A stretch of 64,000 bases of DNA. It comes from Massilia sp. W12 (GTDB lineage Bacteria > Pseudomonadota > Gammaproteobacteria > Burkholderiales > Burkholderiaceae_D). The DNA lies in assembly GCF_037300705.1 (NCBI RefSeq), contig NZ_CP147776.1, positions 1,116,001 to 1,180,000 on the forward strand. The letters are read 5' to 3'. Each line of letters starts with the position of its first letter. The first letter of the stretch is position 1. A program made the translations under genes and the position numbers. Below the pieces are notes generated by a model. It was not told the origin of the DNA. It searched no databases and was given only the letters and a program-made list of their open reading frames with translations. Below, piece after piece: positions 27,887-36,741 of the stretch.

Positions 27887-28413
27887 CTCAACTCTCCATC
27901 TGCGCGGCAAAGGTCCAAGCCGCAGCGCAAGCGCCGGTTTCCGGTGGACGGCATTCGCCGCTGTTATCGTGCGCCGGCGATTTGGCCGCCGGCTGCTTCA
28001 CAATCGAACTGACGGCATACTCGCATAGCCGCCTGCTGTCTTTCCATTACGCAAGATTACGCAAAGCAACAGCAAGCCTACTGTCGAAGGGACAGAAGTG
28101 AGGTCTTTTCTGCTGCACATGCGGTAATGCTGCTGGAAGGAATGCGTCCCGGAATGCCTTGTTCCGGAGTTGTATGTTTGATAAGTGCGCGCACTGGTTC
28201 ATGGCGCTTCTGACATGCGCGCAGGAAAATCTTAACAAATTTGTTGCAAACGTGTTGGTTTGTTACACATTAGTTGCGCTGACTCTTGATTGCCGCGCGG
28301 CATGGCGTTGCTTTGAGAGGGGAGGAGGGGACAGAGCGAAGGCGCCGCATGCGGCGCCTTGTTGCAGACTGGCAACGCAGCATTGCGTCGCCAAATCCGC
28401 CTGCGCGTAAAAA
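27887..28413. other. intergenic region between TOMM precursor and FimV-like gene
   Basis: About 530 bases without a supported gene. It contains the promoter of the FimV-like gene, a TTACGCAAGATTACGCAAAG repeat near 28047 and a perfect 22-bp palindrome listed separately. Confidence 0.45.
28339..28360 (-). terminator. 22-bp perfect palindrome after the TOMM precursors
   Basis: AAGGCGCCGCATGCGGCGCCTT is self-complementary and lies 54 bases beyond the stop of the second precursor. It would form a very stable hairpin and probably ends or protects the transcript, although no T tract follows. Confidence 0.45.
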
Positions 28414-28773
28414 TCAGCAGCAGGTAAACAGATACAGCGGGCCGCAGTCGTTGTACGAGGCAATCGCCAGCGGAATATCCTGCACCAGATCGCCGGTGGG
28501 CTTTTTCGGGATGCTGATGGTGATTTCACCATTCGGCAGCGTCCACTTGCGTGCATTATCGTCCCAGCCGAAATTGCCTTGCGGCTCATAGGCGCTGATA
28601 TTCGCAGCCCATGGATATTGATAGCCGAAATAACGCAGCAGCGCATCGCGCGCGTCATGGATCAGGGCGCGTTTGAATTCCGGATCTTTCCAGGACAAGG
28701 CGACCGCGCGCACCCAGACCAATTGAAATTCAAGCAGGGTTTCGTAGCTGGGGATACTGTTATCCAATGGCAT
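28414..28773 (-). CDS. TOMM precursor peptide, BMA_0021/BMA_0022 family (Cys-rich end)
   Basis: 119 residues. The family is known as putative thiazole/oxazole-modified microcin precursors with large leaders. The leader region shares with the gene upstream the pattern RAV...W..PEF..A...A...FGY.YP (about 22-54). The C-terminus SYNDCGPLYLFTCC supplies C110, T117, C118 and C119 as candidate cyclisation sites. AGAGGAG lies 7 bases before the ATG. It is 12 bases downstream of the paralogous precursor, in one operon. No cyclodehydratase, dehydrogenase or protease gene is found in the window, so modification would require genes elsewhere. Confidence 0.75.
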   Translation of the reverse strand: MPLDNSIPSYETLLEFQLVWVRAVALSWKDPEFKRALIHDARDALLRYFGYQYPWAANISAYEPQGNFGWDDNARKWTLPNGEITISIPKKPTGDLVQDIPLAIASYNDCGPLYLFTCC

Positions 28774-28785
28774 GATGTTCTCCTC

Positions 28786-29229
28786 TTAACGCGATGGGTG
28801 CGGCAGGATGCTGGGGAAGGTCGGCGGGGTGTTGCTGAGCGAGCGGGTTTGCACCAGGGAAATATGATGCAAATAGTAATTCGCCAGCGCGCGCGCTTCC
28901 AGTTCCGGCTGCGAGACGCCAGGCGCGGCGACCGGTTTGGGCGGCAGCGGCAGGCGGATTTTTTCCTGCTTATTGATGACCCAGCCTAAGGTTTCGCGCG
29001 GCGTGTATTCCGATGCGCCTTGCTGCGCCGTGAGGCGATAGGAGAAGGGATAGATATAACCGAATGCATCAAACAGCGCCTTGGGCGTATTGTCTAGCAT
29101 TGCCTGCTCAAATTCCGGATTGCTCCAGCATTCCGCCACGGCGCATAGAATCACAGCGCGGAATTGCATGAATTTGTCGTAGATCCCCATTGCCGGGACG
29201 ATCTCAAATGGAGGTGTGTGTTGGTACAT
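28786..29229 (-). CDS. TOMM precursor-like paralog with Ser/Thr C-terminus
   Basis: 147 residues, homologous to its neighbour through FRAVILCAVAECWSNPEFEQ and FDAFGYIYP (about 23-61). The tail has no Cys but several Ser and Thr (SLVQTRSLSNTPPTF), so it could give oxazoles or may be a partner subunit rather than a substrate. The ATG at 29229 has AGGGAG 6 bases upstream and was chosen over a longer frame. It is the first gene after a LexA-box-like palindrome and lies on the same strand as the kinase/cyclase fusion upstream, separated by 289 bases. Confidence 0.7.
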   Translation of the reverse strand: MYQHTPPFEIVPAMGIYDKFMQFRAVILCAVAECWSNPEFEQAMLDNTPKALFDAFGYIYPFSYRLTAQQGASEYTPRETLGWVINKQEKIRLPLPPKPVAAPGVSQPELEARALANYYLHHISLVQTRSLSNTPPTFPSILPHPSR

Positions 29230-29323
29230 GCTTGCTCCCTGGTTAAAAAGCCGGTTTAACATCAACATGTTGCACCGGCTGTGTTTGGCGACTTGCTGCA
29301 AGGCAAATCCCCGCCATTGTTGA

Positions 29324-29341
29324 ACTGTACTGCAGTACAGT
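29324..29341 (-). promoter_or_regulatory. 18-bp perfect palindrome resembling a LexA (SOS) box
   Basis: ACTGTACTGCAGTACAGT is fully self-complementary and contains CTGT-N8-ACAG, the SOS-box pattern of gamma- and betaproteobacterial LexA. It lies 95 bases upstream of the first TOMM precursor. The spacer is less AT-rich than strong E. coli boxes, so another dimeric repressor is possible. Confidence 0.45.
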
Positions 29342-29479
29342 CCATTACAATTCATTACAGAACTTCGGCACTACCATGAATAAATGAATAAACTACCGGG
29401 TGTGACACTATTTAAGTGTTTGCAACGTGGGTGAAGCAATGTACAGGCCTTGGCGGCTGGCTCAGGTCTGTATGGCAAA

Positions 29480-29503
29480 CGGGGTTGGCCAAGACCAACC
29501 CCG
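29480..29503 (-). terminator. hairpin after the kinase/cyclase gene
   Basis: CGGGGTTGG (29480-29488) pairs with CCAACCCCG (29495-29503), loop 6, 16 bases beyond the kinase/cyclase stop. There is only a weak T run. It would separate that transcript from the precursor genes. Confidence 0.45.
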
Positions 29504-29518
29504 CTATGCATGCCGGCA

Positions 29519-32500
29519 TTACGCCGCTGACTGTTGCAGGCGCTCGCGCGCGATGCGCAAGGCGCGCCAGGAACCGATACGCTCGGCATGCTGGCAGGCT
29601 TGCTGTAAATCCTCTTGTGCGGCATGCGGCGTTTGCTGAAAGCCGGCGCGCAGTAAATACAAGAATGGCAGGAAATAATGTTCGCCGTATTGCACCGATA
29701 AGGCCAGCGATTCATCAATCCGCGCCAGCGCTTGTTGCAACTCGCCTTGCTGCGCCAGCAGGGTGGCGGCGGTGGAGCTGTATTGCGCCACGCCCAGCAT
29801 GCAGCCGAGATGGCGCAGCATGCCTGTCATTTGATCAATTCCGTCCAAATCCTGGTTGCACCAGGCGTGCCGGATCGCGCAATACGCCTGCACTGCCGGC
29901 AAACCATATTTCTGCCCCAGCGCCAGGCCGGTTTCGGCCACCTGGCGCATTTCATCGCGCGCTTCCAGGTCTTGCAACATATTCATCTTGTACATGCAAG
30001 CCAGACCGATTGAGGCCGGATGCCCGGTTTGCTGCGCCAGCTCAACTGCGGCATCCGCCAGGCGGAACACTTGTTCCAGCGGCGCATCCTGCAAATACAC
30101 AATATTCGCCTGCGCCGCTGCGGACCATACCCCCATGTCCAGGCCATACAACATGCCGTGATGGCCGTGCTTTTGCAGATCGTAATGCGCCGCCACATAT
30201 TCAAAATGGGCGCGCGCGGCTTCCAGTTCGCCGTCGATCCAATTCGCATTGCCATGCAGGGTGTGATAAATCAAATGCAAATCCGGGTCGCCGGTCAGCT
30301 CAGCCATTTGCAACAGGCGCTGGCACATCTCGCGCGTCAGCGCGCGGTCGTTGGCGACATGGTGATACACCGCCAGCGAGCACAGATTGGCGATGGGATA
30401 TTTCAAATCCAGATCCGTCATATGGCGTGCGGCTTCCAGCAATTGCTGGGCTTGCTCGGCGCTGGCTTTGACGCGCGGATCTGACCAGCCGAATTGTTGC
30501 ATCAGCGCATTGGTGCGGATGCGGTTGGCGTCCAGCAGCGCTTCCATGCGCTCGCTGCCTTGCAAGTGCTCGGCCCAGCCATTCACCTGTTCCGCCAGCT
30601 CGCAGGCGTCTTGATACACCGCTTGCGAGAGTGCGCGGTTGGCCGCGTCGATGCCATATTTGACCGCCGGGGAAAAGCGCCGCGCCAGACCATAATGCTG
30701 CGCCAGTTGCGCCAAACGGCGTTCCACCTCAGCCTTGCCGCCGGCCGCCAGCGCCTGCGCGATGCGTTCATGGGTTTCTTCACGCTGAATGCGCGGCATT
30801 GAGTCGTAAGCGGCGTCGCGGATCAGGGCGTGGCGGAAAATATAGCTGTCGCCTTGCACCCGGCGCTGACGGTAGATCAAATCGGCGGCGATTAATTGCT
30901 CCAGCTCGGTTTGCAGGGTGGCGTCATCCACCGGGGCGATTTGCAGCAAGAGATCATGATCAAATTCGCGCCCGATGGCCGCGCCCAGTTGCGCGGTTTC
31001 CTTGGCCGAACCCAGGCGCGCCAGACGCGCCGCCAGAAAGTCGCGCAGGGTGATCGGGATTTGCGCCGAATCAAACGCCGGCGACAATTCATAACTGCCA
31101 TCCGGCGTCGCCAGCAAGAGTTCTTTCTCTTCCAGCATGCGCGCCAACTCTTCCACAAACAGCGGAATCCCGTCTGCGCGCTGGGACAGACGTTGCAGGG
31201 CGTTCGCCGACAGACGCTTGCCGGGCAGGGCCGCGCCTATCATTTGCGCAGAATCTTCGGCGGACAATTGTTGCAGGCGCAGATGGCTTAAGGCCAATTC
31301 GCTTTGCTCGATCTGCGCCGGATAGTTTTCGCGCGAGGTCATCAGCAGCATCATATGGCCGCTGGCTTTGCGCAGCTGTGAAATCAATTCCAGACTGGTC
31401 AAATCGATCCAGTGCAAATCTTCGACCACCAGCAACAGCGGTTTGCCGCGCCCCAGATGCAAAATCAATTCCTGCATCACATCCAGCAGGATTTTCTTTT
31501 GCCGGTCAGGCGACAATTGGCTGGGCGGATAAGCCGCCGGCAGCGGCAGCGCAAACCAGGAGCACAGCACGGCCAGGCTGTCTTCCAGCGCACAGCCGGC
31601 CAATTCGAGCGCATGCGAGAGCAGGGCCACGGCGCGCTCATCATCCTGCTCCAGATGCAATTGCAATTGCTGCTTGAGCATATGCAGGAAAGGATGCAGC
31701 GCATTGTTTTGATGTTCCGGGAAAGCGCGGCAATCCGCCACCACCGAACCGGCAGCGCGCGCCGCCACCGAAATCTCATACACCAGACGCGATTTGCCGA
31801 TCCCGGCCTGGCCGCTGACCAGGGCGCAGGCCACGCCCAATTGCGCTGCCTGCCACACCTCCTGCAACTGGGCCAATTCCTGTTGCCGGCCGACAAAGCT
31901 GCGCACTTGCCCGCTGCGCGAAAAATTGAAGGCTTCCGAGCCGTGTTCGCCCAACAGGGGATAGCAGGCCAGGGTGCTTTCCGCGCCGCGCGCGTGCAGC
32001 ATGCGGCCATCGTCAAATTCAGCGAACTGGTCGAGCAGACGGCGCGTACTGGCCGACACCAGCACTTGCCCGGCGCTGGCCTGACGCTGAATTTGCAGCG
32101 CCAGATTGGGCGTATTGCCGGACGGCGTGACGCCGGCGCGCACCAGCACAAAACCGGTATGCATGCCGATGCCGAATTCCAGACCTATGCCCTGGCTTTG
32201 CTGCAAGAGGCTGGAGCGGCGCCGCACCTGGCTGGCCATTTCCAGCGCAGTGCGCACCGCGCGCCGCGCATCGGTATCGCTGGCGTGCGGATAGCCGAAA
32301 TAAAACATTTGCACATCGCCCAGGCTGCCGGCCTGGAAGCCGCCATAGCGCTGCGCGATATCATTCACCAGGCTCATTTGCTCGCGCTGCAGGGTTTCCA
32401 GCACATCCGGGTCGGCATCCGGCTGATGCGCATGCACCTGCACGCGGCAGCACAGCACGGTGAGCTGGGCGCGTTCGCTGGCGAAGCTGAGCGACATGCC

Positions 32501-33451
32501 CGGTAAAAATTCCATGGTGCGCGCCAATTGCGGATTGATGCGCGTGGTGTCGCCGCTGGCGTAGCCGTGCGTGTCCAGCGTCTCGCCCAGCGCGCCGACC
32601 AGATTGGCTAAATGGATATTGCGGAAATCGGCATACACGCTGGAAGCGTGCGCGGGCCGCTCATGCGGACTTTTTTGCAGCACCCGGCGCAATAAATCGC
32701 CCAGCGCATGACCGACTAAGGCCGGCGGCAGCGCCACCGGCTGCGGACTGAGTTGCTTATGGAAAATCTCGGCCAGGGTCAGACCTTGCATCACCGGGCG
32801 GCCGGTCAGGCACTCCAGCATCAGCAAGCCCCAGGCGTATAAATCGCTCTTTACGGTGGGCGGCTCGCCGCGCAGCTGTTCCGGTGCGCTGTAAGAGGGC
32901 GTGCCCATGGTTTCCTGGGTCATGGTCAGCTGGCGGTAATCCTGCTGCTGACGTTCCGGGATAAAAGTGGCGATGCCGAAATCGAGCACCTTCACATTGG
33001 CGCGCGTGCCGGTGTGCATCACCATCACGTTTTGCGGCTTCAAATCGCGGTGCGCAATCCCTTGCGCATGCGCGCACGCCAGCGCGTCCAGGACTTGTCC
33101 CATCAGCTCGCCGGCTTCGAGCGCGTCCAGCGTGCCTTTGCGCGTCAGGTATTCACGCAGGGTTTCGCCGGGGACATATTCAAAGCAGGCGAATAACTGG
33201 CCGTTGTTGCAGCGCCCGCGATCCAGCAAGCGCACGATATGCGTGTGATGCAGCTGTGCGCACAGCTCGGTTTCGCGCACAAAGCGCTCCATCTGGCGCT
33301 GGCTGCGTTTTTCATCGTCGCCTTCCTGCTGGCGCAAGAGTTTGAGGGCGACGATTTGTCCGGTGCTCAGCTGGCGCGCCTGATACACGCTGCCGGCCCC
33401 GCCTTCGCCCAATAACTGCAATAACTCATAGCCTTCCGGCTGGATGTTCAT
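29519..33451 (-). CDS. TOMM-system kinase/cyclase/ATPase fusion protein
   Basis: 1310 residues. N-terminal Ser/Thr kinase: Gly loop GEGGAGSVY (15-23), K37, HRDLKPQN (134-141), DFG (157-159), SAPEQ. A class III nucleotidyl cyclase-like domain follows (about 325-480); its first metal Asp is replaced (R336) while the second (D379) remains, so catalysis is doubtful. An AAA-type ATPase domain has Walker A GQAGIGKS (547-554), then about 500 residues of helical repeats ending in QQSAA. This order matches the TOMM kinase/cyclase fusion family found beside TOMM precursors. Its ATG overlaps the FHA gene stop by one base (TGATG), implying coupled synthesis. The role of the family is unproven; signalling control of toxin production or immunity is inferred. 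Confidence 0.82.
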   Translation of the reverse strand: MNIQPEGYELLQLLGEGGAGSVYQARQLSTGQIVALKLLRQQEGDDEKRSQRQMERFVRETELCAQLHHTHIVRLLDRGRCNNGQLFACFEYVPGETLREYLTRKGTLDALEAGELMGQVLDALACAHAQGIAHRDLKPQNVMVMHTGTRANVKVLDFGIATFIPERQQQDYRQLTMTQETMGTPSYSAPEQLRGEPPTVKSDLYAWGLLMLECLTGRPVMQGLTLAEIFHKQLSPQPVALPPALVGHALGDLLRRVLQKSPHERPAHASSVYADFRNIHLANLVGALGETLDTHGYASGDTTRINPQLARTMEFLPGMSLSFASERAQLTVLCCRVQVHAHQPDADPDVLETLQREQMSLVNDIAQRYGGFQAGSLGDVQMFYFGYPHASDTDARRAVRTALEMASQVRRRSSLLQQSQGIGLEFGIGMHTGFVLVRAGVTPSGNTPNLALQIQRQASAGQVLVSASTRRLLDQFAEFDDGRMLHARGAESTLACYPLLGEHGSEAFNFSRSGQVRSFVGRQQELAQLQEVWQAAQLGVACALVSGQAGIGKSRLVYEISVAARAAGSVVADCRAFPEHQNNALHPFLHMLKQQLQLHLEQDDERAVALLSHALELAGCALEDSLAVLCSWFALPLPAAYPPSQLSPDRQKKILLDVMQELILHLGRGKPLLLVVEDLHWIDLTSLELISQLRKASGHMMLLMTSRENYPAQIEQSELALSHLRLQQLSAEDSAQMIGAALPGKRLSANALQRLSQRADGIPLFVEELARMLEEKELLLATPDGSYELSPAFDSAQIPITLRDFLAARLARLGSAKETAQLGAAIGREFDHDLLLQIAPVDDATLQTELEQLIAADLIYRQRRVQGDSYIFRHALIRDAAYDSMPRIQREETHERIAQALAAGGKAEVERRLAQLAQHYGLARRFSPAVKYGIDAANRALSQAVYQDACELAEQVNGWAEHLQGSERMEALLDANRIRTNALMQQFGWSDPRVKASAEQAQQLLEAARHMTDLDLKYPIANLCSLAVYHHVANDRALTREMCQRLLQMAELTGDPDLHLIYHTLHGNANWIDGELEAARAHFEYVAAHYDLQKHGHHGMLYGLDMGVWSAAAQANIVYLQDAPLEQVFRLADAAVELAQQTGHPASIGLACMYKMNMLQDLEARDEMRQVAETGLALGQKYGLPAVQAYCAIRHAWCNQDLDGIDQMTGMLRHLGCMLGVAQYSSTAATLLAQQGELQQALARIDESLALSVQYGEHYFLPFLYLLRAGFQQTPHAAQEDLQQACQHAERIGSWRALRIARERLQQSAA

Positions 33452-34428
33452 CAGCTGTCGCTCCCGGCTGGCTGGTTGTGCAGCAATTCACCTTCGGCTT
33501 GTGAGCCGCGCACGATGCGGAAATCCAATGCGCCGAAACGCACTTCGCCGCGTCGCCTTTCCACCAGTTCAGGCCAGGCCAGCGCTTCCGGCAGCGCTTG
33601 CATCAATTGATTGCGCGCCCGGAAAATCTGGATATTGATATGGGACACTTCCAGGCCCAGCATCTGTGACAATTGCGATAAAGCAATCCACCCCTGGCTG
33701 CTGGCGTCCAGACCGCGTTTATGGTCAGACAGGCGCTCGCGCGCCAGCGTCAGCAGACAGTAATGATGGGTGCGCTCACCCAGTTCGACCTTGCGCGTGC
33801 CGATCGTGACATCGAGCTGCACATGTTCCTCGTCCTGGCTGGCTAAGAAATTAAACAGCGCGGCGGCTTGCTGCTCGCGCCGCACCGAGCGCATATCCAC
33901 CGTTTCCTGCAATTGCGGCGAACAGACGAATTCATACCGCTTATCATCAATGGTGATGATCTGCCCGTCTTGCAGGCGGCTTTCGCCATGCTCATCTTCC
34001 ATCACCCATAAACCGGTGTGATTGACGTGCAGCGACACGGTGGCGCGCTCTTCGTCGGGCAGCAGATTGTGTAAGGGATTCAAGGGAATCGGCGCGCTGT
34101 CATCATCCAGCGCGGCCAGCACCGTGGCCGGCGCATCCAGGTTTTCCAGCTTCCATTGCGACTCGCGCGCATGGCCGAATTGCAGCACCTGGCCTGCTGC
34201 AAGCGTGGTCCAGACATTGGCCGGCAGCCGCTTGCCATCGACAAAGCTGCCATTGCGGCTCAAGTCGATGATTTCCCAGCGTTGGCTGTTCCAGCGGATA
34301 CTGGCATGAATCTGCGAGGTGTCACTTGCCAGCAATACCGTTTGAGCGCTGGCGGGATTTCGCCCAAACGTATGGGTGGCGCGCAGAACCAGTCGTTTTT
34401 GTTGAAATTGTGATGTCAGAATGGCCAT
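33451..34428 (-). CDS. FHA-domain protein with winged-helix-like C-terminus
   Basis: 325 residues. The N-terminal FHA domain (about 1-95) has the FGR, SQIHA and SRNGSFVDG landmarks of phosphothreonine readers. A second beta-rich region (about 125-185) follows. The C-terminal part (about 205-315, LSQLSQMLGL...FRARNQL then GEVRFGALDFRIVRG) resembles an OmpR-like winged helix, so it may bind DNA. Its gene is immediately upstream of the kinase fusion and coupled to it (1-base overlap), so the kinase probably phosphorylates a ligand of this domain. AGGAAG precedes the ATG. Confidence 0.75.
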   Translation of the reverse strand: MAILTSQFQQKRLVLRATHTFGRNPASAQTVLLASDTSQIHASIRWNSQRWEIIDLSRNGSFVDGKRLPANVWTTLAAGQVLQFGHARESQWKLENLDAPATVLAALDDDSAPIPLNPLHNLLPDEERATVSLHVNHTGLWVMEDEHGESRLQDGQIITIDDKRYEFVCSPQLQETVDMRSVRREQQAAALFNFLASQDEEHVQLDVTIGTRKVELGERTHHYCLLTLARERLSDHKRGLDASSQGWIALSQLSQMLGLEVSHINIQIFRARNQLMQALPEALAWPELVERRRGEVRFGALDFRIVRGSQAEGELLHNQPAGSDS

Positions 34429-34623
34429 CTGATCTTCCTGTGTTTAACTGGCTTGTACAGGCGCCAGTGTAATATATTTCCCCCGCTTTGTTTCAAAACT
34501 TGTCCGCTGTATTACGCATCATAAACAGCTGTGATGTGCCTCATTTCCCGCAGCTGGTCACTGTACCGGCCTGCCTGCTTGAGATATTCATAAAACGAAT
34601 TGCAAGCATTGGGAAATAAAATT

Positions 34624-34651
34624 TTGTTGATATCTGAACTGGCCCTACACT
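34624..34651 (+). promoter_or_regulatory. putative promoter of the 58-residue gene
   Basis: TTGTTG (34624-34629) and TACACT (34646-34651) are separated by 16 bases and lie 35 bases before the ATG at 34686. Confidence 0.35.
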
Positions 34652-34685
34652 GAGCATCATTCCAACACAAAACAGCGAGGTCGCC

Positions 34686-34862
34686 ATGCAATATTTTGAC
34701 GCAGACAGCCGCACCGGCAGAAATCATCTGAAAGAATTGGCGCAGCCGATGTGCTACACCCCCGGCCTGCCGCTCGGCTGCGCCCCGCACACCGAGGGCG
34801 GCGGCGCTTTATATGGGGCCTGGCTGCTGGCGCATCTGGGACAGTTGTTGCGTTTGCGTTAA
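34686..34862 (+). CDS. short unrecognised protein (58 residues)
   Basis: A small open frame divergent from the FHA/kinase operon, with GAGGT 6 bases before its ATG and a promoter-like sequence upstream. The first 20 residues are polar and charged (DADSRTGRNHLKELAQ). The rest has two Cys, several Gly and Thr, and a hydrophobic tail (YGAWLLAHLGQLLRLR). The leader-then-core layout could suit a ribosomally made peptide, but this is speculation. The opposite strand also has an open frame with a weaker start. The family is not recognised. Confidence 0.4.
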   Translation: MQYFDADSRTGRNHLKELAQPMCYTPGLPLGCAPHTEGGGALYGAWLLAHLGQLLRLR

Positions 34863-34947
34863 GTTTGCTGATATTTCATGCAAGCGGCTGCGGCAATCTG
34901 GCGTAAAACGGGTACACTTTGGCGTTTTCCACACAGCCAGACCCATC

Positions 34948-35706
34948 ATGCAATTCAGCCACGCCATTTTGCGCACGCCCGGCGATCCCGCCAGCGGCCT
35001 GACCACCGCCACCCTGGGCGCGCCCGATAAAGAATTAAGTTTGCGTCAGTTTGACGCGTATGCGCAAACCTTGCGCGACTTTGGTTTGCAGATTGATATT
35101 TTGCCGCCCTTGCCGGGTTTCGGCGACGCCCACTATGTCGAAGACACCGCCGTGGTGATGCCGGAAGGCGCCATCATCACCCATCCCGGCGCCCCGGCGC
35201 GCCAGGGCGAAGTCGAGAGCGTCGCCAGCGCCCTGGCCGCATACCGCAGCCTGCACCGCATGTCTGAGGCCGGCACAATGGATGGCGGCGATGTGCTGCT
35301 GGTGGGCAAGCAATTTTTCATCGGCGAAACCAGCCGCACCAATCAAGCCGGCATCAGCGAATTTGCGCGCATCGTCGAAGCCTGGGGCTATACCGTGCAG
35401 AGTATCGAAGTCGGGGCCGGACTGCACTTGAAATCCATCGTCAACTATGTTGGCAAAAACACCATGACGGTGAGTGAAGACGCCGCACGCAACCCGGCCT
35501 TTGCATCGTTTAACCACATCGTGCTGGCCCCGGAAGAGGAATATGCCGGCAATACCTTGTGGATCAATGACCGCCTGATCACCCCGGCCGGTTATCCCAA
35601 AACCCTGGCCGCACTGCAAGCGCTGGATTTGCCGATCACCGTGTTGGACACCAGCGAATTCCGCAAAATGGATGGCGGCTTGACTTGCCTGTCCCTGCGT
35701 TTTTAA
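34948..35706 (+). CDS. ddaH: dimethylarginine dimethylaminohydrolase (DDAH) family protein
   Basis: 252 residues of the amidinotransferase/arginine deiminase superfamily. DDAH converts methylated arginine to citrulline plus methylamine. Visible features are FGDAHYVEDTAVV (substrate acid region), EAGTMDGGDVL, GLHLKS with the catalytic His, and the catalytic Cys in GGLTCLSLRF four residues from the C-terminus. Length matches bacterial DDAH. The ATG at 34948 gives the normal N-terminus; an in-frame extension upstream is not supported. It appears monocistronic and unrelated to the flanking conflict genes. An arginine deiminase-like substrate is the alternative. Confidence 0.88.
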   Translation: MQFSHAILRTPGDPASGLTTATLGAPDKELSLRQFDAYAQTLRDFGLQIDILPPLPGFGDAHYVEDTAVVMPEGAIITHPGAPARQGEVESVASALAAYRSLHRMSEAGTMDGGDVLLVGKQFFIGETSRTNQAGISEFARIVEAWGYTVQSIEVGAGLHLKSIVNYVGKNTMTVSEDAARNPAFASFNHIVLAPEEEYAGNTLWINDRLITPAGYPKTLAALQALDLPITVLDTSEFRKMDGGLTCLSLRF

Positions 35707-35712
35707 ACTTGA

Positions 35713-35731
35713 GCGCGCGCCAGCCGCGCGC
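35713..35731 (+). terminator. GC-rich hairpin after ddaH
   Basis: GCGCGCG (35713-35719) pairs with CGCGCGC (35725-35731) around a 5-base loop, 7 bases after the ddaH stop. It lacks a T tract. Confidence 0.35.
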
Positions 35732-35799
35732 GCCAAACCCGCGCCTGTCCCTGGCGCATTGCCGGAATTCCTGCAGTTTTGTTCTGAAGGAGAAGCGCG

Positions 35800-36741
35800 A
35801 TGCAAGCCCATTTGAATCCGGAAAACTGGCGCCGCCATGTGCGCGGCTGGCAGATTGATGATTGTCTGGTGGTGCAGCCCAACCGCATCGCCTTGCGTCT
35901 GAGCGCGCAGGAAAAAGAAGGCGACGCCGGCATCCAGGCGCGCCTCTTGCAAATCCATTTACATTTGAATGATGAAGCGCAGTGCAGCGCGCACACCTTC
36001 AGCGCCTGGCCGGGGCCGCAACTCGGCTTGTTGACTGACCCCGCAGGCCAGCGCGTACCGCATGTTTTACTTTCAGCTGACGATAAAGACGGGCAATTAT
36101 GTCTGGCGGCCTGGGAGCATGCGCATGAAGAATTCATCGAAATCGGCGCCTGGCCGCACATCCGCCGCCTGCGTCAGGTGCGTGAACAAAGTTGGGCCAT
36201 CGGCGCGCGCTGCCTGTATCTGCGCAGCGAGCGCGGAACCTGGTTGCCGCAATTTGCCCCGGCCCCGGAGCAGGGCGAATTGCGCGATATGGATGCGTTT
36301 TCCAGTCATGAAATCTACGCCATCGGCGCCTATGGCGAAGTGTGGCAAAGCGATGGCCGCCGCTGGCGTCTGGCGGCAGAGTTGGATCAGGAACTGTGCG
36401 CCCTGGCCTGCGGCGGCAATGGCGTGGCCTACATCGGCGCAGCCGATGGTTCCCTGTGGCAGGGACGGGACGGCAAATGGCGCCAGGTGCGCGCCGGCTG
36501 GACAGCCGCCTGGCAAGACATGCAATGGCATCTTGACCGTTTGTGGCTCGCCGCGCCGGACTGCATGCGCCAATGGGACGGCAAACGCATGACATCCGTC
36601 AACGACCCCTGGAGCGGCAAACTTTTGCGCGGCAGATTGGACGGGCGCTACGGCTGGCTGCTGCAAGCCGACGCCCAAAGCGTGCGCGCATTTGACGGCC
36701 AGCAATGGCGCTTGATTGTGGCGCCGGTGGAAGAATCGTGA
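35800..36741 (+). CDS. hypothetical Trp-rich, beta-propeller-like protein
   Basis: 313 residues without signal peptide. The C-terminal two-thirds contain repeated units of the type IYAIGAYGEVWQSDG..W, VAYIGAADGSLWQGRDGKW and LWLAAPDCMRQWDGKR, about 40-45 residues apart, suggestive of propeller blades. The N-terminal 120 residues differ. AAGGAG lies 8 bases before the ATG. It precedes the TIR-CHAT gene by 148 bases on the same strand and may be co-transcribed, possibly as a sensor or target. The family is not recognised. Confidence 0.6.
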   Translation: MQAHLNPENWRRHVRGWQIDDCLVVQPNRIALRLSAQEKEGDAGIQARLLQIHLHLNDEAQCSAHTFSAWPGPQLGLLTDPAGQRVPHVLLSADDKDGQLCLAAWEHAHEEFIEIGAWPHIRRLRQVREQSWAIGARCLYLRSERGTWLPQFAPAPEQGELRDMDAFSSHEIYAIGAYGEVWQSDGRRWRLAAELDQELCALACGGNGVAYIGAADGSLWQGRDGKWRQVRAGWTAAWQDMQWHLDRLWLAAPDCMRQWDGKRMTSVNDPWSGKLLRGRLDGRYGWLLQADAQSVRAFDGQQWRLIVAPVEES

